Under the pieces are notes generated by a model. The model did not search any database. It was not told where the DNA came from and worked only from the letters and a program-made list of their open reading frames with translations. Below are positions 63,235-64,000 of a stretch of DNA of 64,000 nt, piece after piece (within the stretch, counting starts at the first letter, position 1; every line of letters begins with the position of its first letter). A program made the translations under genes and the position numbers. The DNA lies in NCBI RefSeq assembly GCF_002775205.1, contig NC_036456.1, forward strand, positions 10,257,463 through 10,321,462, read 5' to 3'. The DNA is from Xiphophorus maculatus. Taxonomy: Eukaryota; Chordata; Actinopteri; Cyprinodontiformes; Poeciliidae.

Positions 63235-64000
63235 CTGACAATGACAACCAGAGAACGTAAAATGTAAGCAGAGAGAAGTCTGTACAAAAAGCCGCAGTGG
63301 GAGGTTTCAGATTTTGGTGGAGGGCAATAAAACTAATTGAAGAGGGGCCAAAAGTCAATGCCGAATTTACTGCAAGTCGCCACTGTATTTGCTGTCTGTG
63401 ATCAACTCCTTCTCACTACATGAAGTCAAATTAATGCAGAAAACTACAAAACCATCGTTAAAAAAACCTTGCCATTAGCTGGAAGACTGGCAGACGAGCA
63501 GGAAAAAGGTCTGTGTTTAAATTTATAACTGGCGCTTTACTGTAACCACTGTTCGTTTTTGCACTTAGGCATGCAGTGCGGTTTATTTTCTATTGCTTCA
63601 CAGCAATAAAAACCTTATTATTACCACGTCCCCTGATCCTGTTCAGTAATCCTGTTTCCAATTGGATTGAGCTGTCAAGAGACAGATCAGCCACCACACA
63701 AGTGGTGTTTTACATGGGAAAGGCTGACACAAAGCAGTTCCTTTACAGCAACATTGACGTAACTTGGCTCTTTCTACAGAGAGTTAATATAACTCACATG
63801 TCAGCCTAACACTGTACAATACGGTTAACCCACGAAAATCACTTTAATCTTCTGGATTTATCTTATCTGGTTTTTCTTTTCAAATTATGATCTATATACA
63901 CACTAAGAATAATATAATCTTAAACAATTTGGTAAAACCAAGATGATGATGTCATGGCCTTGAAGGCTCCTGACAAGTTAAGACAATATCAGAGTTTACC

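Overview
The window looks like nuclear DNA of a ray-finned (teleost) fish, probably a percomorph. The genes are split by many GT-AG introns, and the spacers hold tRNA-derived SINEs, hAT-type elements, foldback MITEs and simple repeats typical of such genomes. I cannot name the species. Every gene model below was assembled by hand from splice sites, reading-frame continuity and family knowledge; no alignment or search was run.

Layout, left to right. (1) Two head-to-tail copies of prostaglandin reductase 1 (ptgr1-like) on the + strand, coding parts 512-5713 and 9220-19058. Both have nine exons with eight coding exons of identical size, and both predict 329 residues. Their promoters share a CRE-like motif and a CCAAT box 33 bases apart, and in both the intron after the first coding exon starts with GC instead of GT. 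The second copy is swollen by insertions, including a broken autonomous hAT transposon (10508-12855) with an intact 8-base target duplication. (2) Two head-to-tail thioredoxin genes on the + strand, 21641-25026 (107 residues) and 27636-31768 (108 residues), both with the WCGPC active site and the same five-exon structure. (3) About 7 kb of gene-free, repeat-bearing spacer. (4) The 3' part of svep1 (polydom) on the - strand, 39425-63234, with 30 coding exons in one open frame of 2451 complete codons. It encodes six EGF domains, a pentraxin/LamG domain, 31 sushi (CCP) domains with one EGF among them, and three C-terminal EGF domains. The N-terminal part (VWA and first sushi/HYR domains) lies beyond the right edge.

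PTGR1 copies reduce oxidised eicosanoids and reactive alkenals with NADPH, and thioredoxins reduce protein disulfides in the cytosol and nucleus. Both are stress-response activities, but nothing in the sequence ties them into one operon-like unit. SVEP1 is a secreted matrix protein. In mammals TXN, TXNDC8 and SVEP1 are neighbours and PTGR1 lies on the same chromosome arm, so the order is best read as conserved synteny. I see no clearly new molecular system. The points most worth checking are the missing integrin-binding motif in the svep1 sushi domain that corresponds to human CCP21, the possible TXNDC8 relationship of the second thioredoxin, the patchy near-identity of the ptgr1 copies, and the matched promoter modules and GC-AG introns.
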